DNA of 64,000 nt, from the NCBI GenBank assembly GCA_963580455.1, contig OY756970.1:21824001-21888000 (forward strand), read 5' to 3'. The notes beneath the pieces are model-generated. The model saw nothing but the letters and a program-made list of their open reading frames with translations. It ran no database searches and was not told the DNA's origin. The position numbers and the translations under genes were made by a program. The stretch is from Euonymus europaeus (taxonomy: Eukaryota; Streptophyta; Magnoliopsida; Celastrales; Celastraceae). Position 1 is the stretch's first letter, and every line of letters starts with the position of its first letter. This document shows positions 62,379 to 64,000 of this stretch, piece by piece.

Positions 62379-62990
62379 CTTTCTTTGCACTCAAAAACAA
62401 AAAACCAAAAAACAAATATATACGCAACCAGAATACGCAGGTTCATCAAAACCTAAATAGAACGGTATCAGAACTTTCCAGTTGAGCTGCTATAATCAAA
62501 ACTAAACTTTAAGTTCCAATATGAAGTAAACGAAGAACATACGGATGCCAGCACTCCCCGCAGATGAAGGAGTCCCTGATGCCGCAGAATTTCCCTCTAG
62601 TGCAGTGGCGCCGCCAAATAGAATCAGCCTCGGTCCAATGTACCCAGGGGTGCCTTCCTCCCCAACGGCTGCCACAGCTGTTAATGTATGCCCGCACCTA
62701 GGACCTGGTCCGTCTTCCTTCTTCTCTAAAATTGCATTCACTACCGAATACGTTGGCGCGCATCTCGGCCCTGCCACGGAGGTCTGCTGTGGGGCGGCCA
62801 GTTGCTGCTGTTGCTGCACTTGTGGCGGGGTTGCTGGAGATCTACTTTGAGGCGGCGAAGGCTGCTCTCCTAGCTGCTCCCTCTCCATTGAAGAGGCGGC
62901 AGGAGGAGAAGCGCCCGCATCCGCTGCACCATGGCTTTGCGTCGTCGGATCGTGATCGTTCTCCGGTACCATAGAAGAGTCCATATCCAT
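46491..62990 (-). CDS. BSL: Kelch-repeat Ser/Thr protein phosphatase, BSL2/BSL3 type
   Basis: Full 1014-residue protein from 21 exons, all joining in frame with GT-AG introns: 62990-62543, 60933-60873, 60772-60694, 60576-60497, 60404-60310, 58959-58860, 55154-55085, 54499-54398, 54293-54212, 53281-53102, 51807-51531, 51428-51188, 51083-50913, 49388-49150, 48390-48306, 48199-48101, 48018-47819, 47526-47451, 47091-46956, 46821-46682, 46574-46491. N-terminal Gln/Pro/Ala-rich part, kelch repeats (~85-435: [47 protein letters not shown]), an Ala-rich linker, then the PPP catalytic domain with GDLHG (~717), GDYVDRG (~750), RGNHE (~782), and the end [10 protein letters not shown]...SLAWI. BSU1-family phosphatases dephosphorylate the GSK3 kinase BIN2 in brassinosteroid signalling. 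Introns 1, 5, 6, 13 and 17 carry transposon remnants. Confidence 0.97.
47590..47760 (-). mobile_element. Au-like SINE in a BSL intron
   Basis: On the minus strand it begins like a tRNA: A box TGGCCCATTGTTAGAG and B box GGTCACTAATTCAATTC, followed by CTCTCCACATATTATGTGGG, the pattern I know from plant Au SINEs. Diverged; lies between exons 18 and 17. Confidence 0.65.
49580..50645 (+). mobile_element. Degraded RTE-like LINE, copy 1, antisense in a BSL intron
   Basis: Broken reverse-transcriptase text: MDELTKHFQ, then FADDIIL near 49825, FKYLGSIY near 50025, RPAIMYGSG near 50190. It ends near 50645 with a GATAATGATGACGATG tail. Many stops and frame changes. Related to 59070-60275. Confidence 0.82.
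55400..56260 (-). mobile_element. L1-type LINE fragment in a BSL intron
   Basis: On the minus strand, pieces such as [39 protein letters not shown] and [19 protein letters not shown] match the region after the reverse transcriptase of plant L1 elements. Frameshifts and stops throughout. Confidence 0.7.
56800..57065 (+). mobile_element. RTE-like LINE 3' fragment in a BSL intron
   Basis: Reads [12 protein letters not shown] and later KKETWMEVIR, the tail region seen in the two longer LINE copies ([18 protein letters not shown]). Heavily decayed. Confidence 0.6.
57350..57565 (-). mobile_element. Au-like SINE in a BSL intron
   Basis: Minus strand: A box TGGCCCAGTGGTAGAGTTG, B-like GATGTCACAACTTTAATTC, then GGGGTAAGGTCTGCGTACAT and GGGGCCTCGTGCACGGG, the ordered blocks of Au SINEs. 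More complete than the copy at 47590. Confidence 0.78.
59070..60275 (+). mobile_element. Degraded RTE-like LINE, copy 2, antisense in a BSL intron
   Basis: Reverse-transcriptase pieces [20 protein letters not shown] (near 59105), FADDIIL (near 59469) and later [10 protein letters not shown]; it ends near 60275 with a (GAT)n tail. Same family and orientation as the copy at 49580, covering more 5' sequence. Confidence 0.82.
61291..61556. mobile_element. Stowaway MITE (Tc1/mariner) in BSL intron 1
   Basis: 266 bp, ends CTCCCTCCGTCCCATTTTAA and its inverse with few mismatches, flanked by TA on both sides (61289-61290, 61557-61558). The ends also carry the inverted motif AATTGTCC/GGACAATT. Confidence 0.93.
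62348..62378. repeat. (AT)n(GT)n microsatellite
   Basis: Short AT run followed by about a dozen GT units, in BSL intron 1. Confidence 0.95.
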
Positions 62991-64000
62991 TGCTTCCCAA
63001 TTAAATTCGAGACCAAACTTCGAGATCGGAGCTATAATTCACATCAATTCCCATCCGCAACCAACATTCTGCTCAATCGCTTCAAAATTCAACAATAAAA
63101 GCCAGTCCAAGAATCGAAACCCTAACTGAGATCGAACTACGAAGAATCCAAAAACTTTTTAAACGGACAGGAATTTCCGGAAAAAAATAAAAAAAGAGGG
63201 GAGGAAATTTCCCTTTTTAGGTTTCGTTTTATATCTCTCCCTCTCTCTTTCTTTCTACCCGAGAAAAACACGAGGCTGTCGAGGACACGAAAAATCGGAA
63301 CGGGACGGGACGGAGACAATATCAAGGCCTTAACGGCATGAAAAAGTTAAATCCCCCAAATTTCAGACGATAATTATTATTATAAATAAAGATCCCTCTC
63401 TTTCTCACTCTAAAATGGCTTTCTTTATCTCTCTAGCCACTCTCAAAATTCCACGTGTCACCGTGTTTTTCTCTCCCGCTCGCACTGGAGGACATGCACC
63501 GTCCGATACTCCGATAGTGGAATTGATACCACCGAGAAACGGTGATTTGGCTCTCTTTATTATCTAGGAATGGCCTATTAACGGTGATGTTGATTTCTTT
63601 CCCTTTTCTGTAAAATGGTTTTTTTAGTAAAAAATCATAAACATTATTGAGACTGATGAAAATAACAAATTGTTGTTTAATAAATTCTCAATTGCTTATA
63701 TTATCTATTTTTTAGGGAAAAAAACAGATTTTAACTATTTGCATTGTGAATGAAGTATTAAAAGTTAAATTATATCTCTGAAAAGTTGTCGAATACTTCT
63801 TTATATACATTGTTTTTTGTATATTCCATGTATTTTGCTTCCTTTTATTCTCTTAAGATATTCAATACTGTTGGTGAAGTTACTATCGATAGTGCAACAT
63901 ATAATTGGGCGTGATTAAAAATCGATTTAGGAAAATATTATTCAATATTTGACCTTCATTTTTGTTGATAGTCCTTGCATGGAAAATATTGGTTGAATAT
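62991..64000 (-). promoter_or_regulatory. BSL 5' UTR and promoter region
   Basis: Upstream of the ATG (context AAGCAATGGA) lies a leader that is GA-rich on the coding strand (63230-63265, read as CT on plus), then AT-rich DNA to the window end. The transcription start is not determinable, and no other gene is seen. Confidence 0.5.

Noticed and set aside
62545..62850. Plus-strand ORF opposite BSL exon 1
   Set aside because: It is the shadow of a GC-rich coding exon on the other strand.

Overview
The window is nuclear DNA of a flowering plant, most likely a eudicot. The evidence is spliced genes with GT-AG introns that keep frame across exon joins, plant-specific families (BEL1-like homeobox, FANTASTIC FOUR, BSL kelch phosphatase, oxidosqualene cyclase, pectate lyase), Au-type SINEs, plant hAT, CACTA and Ty3 elements, and a fragment that looks like mitochondrial small-subunit rRNA. 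I cannot name the species.

Layout. 1-1100: 3' end of an oxidosqualene cyclase gene (+). 1492-2892: pectate lyase pseudogene (-). 3089-4132: Tag1-like non-autonomous hAT element. 4141-8447: gene-poor spacer with a small MITE. 8456-11495: hAT element with its own broken transposase, lying in the leader region of a BEL1-like homeobox gene whose coding exons are at 11649-14248 (+). 14933-24946: an R3HCC1L-like pseudogene (+) whose first exon is split by a young 5.27-kb Ty3-type LTR retrotransposon (15036-20304, coding on -). About 25210-25340: mitochondrial rRNA fragment. 26881-29864: RCL1-like pseudogene (-) with a duplicated 3' end. 30369-30690 and 40320-41046: two loci of one telomere-motif minisatellite. 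32429-36994: CACTA element carrying a ~180-bp tandem array and a host-like exon. 41332-41878: short hAT MITE. 43720-45114: intact single-exon FANTASTIC FOUR-like gene (+). 46491-62990: intact 21-exon BSL2/BSL3-type phosphatase gene (-), with LINE, SINE and Stowaway insertions in its introns.

How it fits together. The genes shown whole and open are regulators: a homeobox protein, a FAF-like protein and a brassinosteroid-pathway phosphatase. Three housekeeping or enzyme genes (pectate lyase, R3HCC1L-like, RCL1-like) carry several lesions each. That pattern resembles one side of a duplicated genome segment undergoing fractionation, which is inference. Much of the rest is transposon-derived, and several insertions are precise enough to read target-site duplications by eye. 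No prokaryotic-type operon, CRISPR array or defence system is present.
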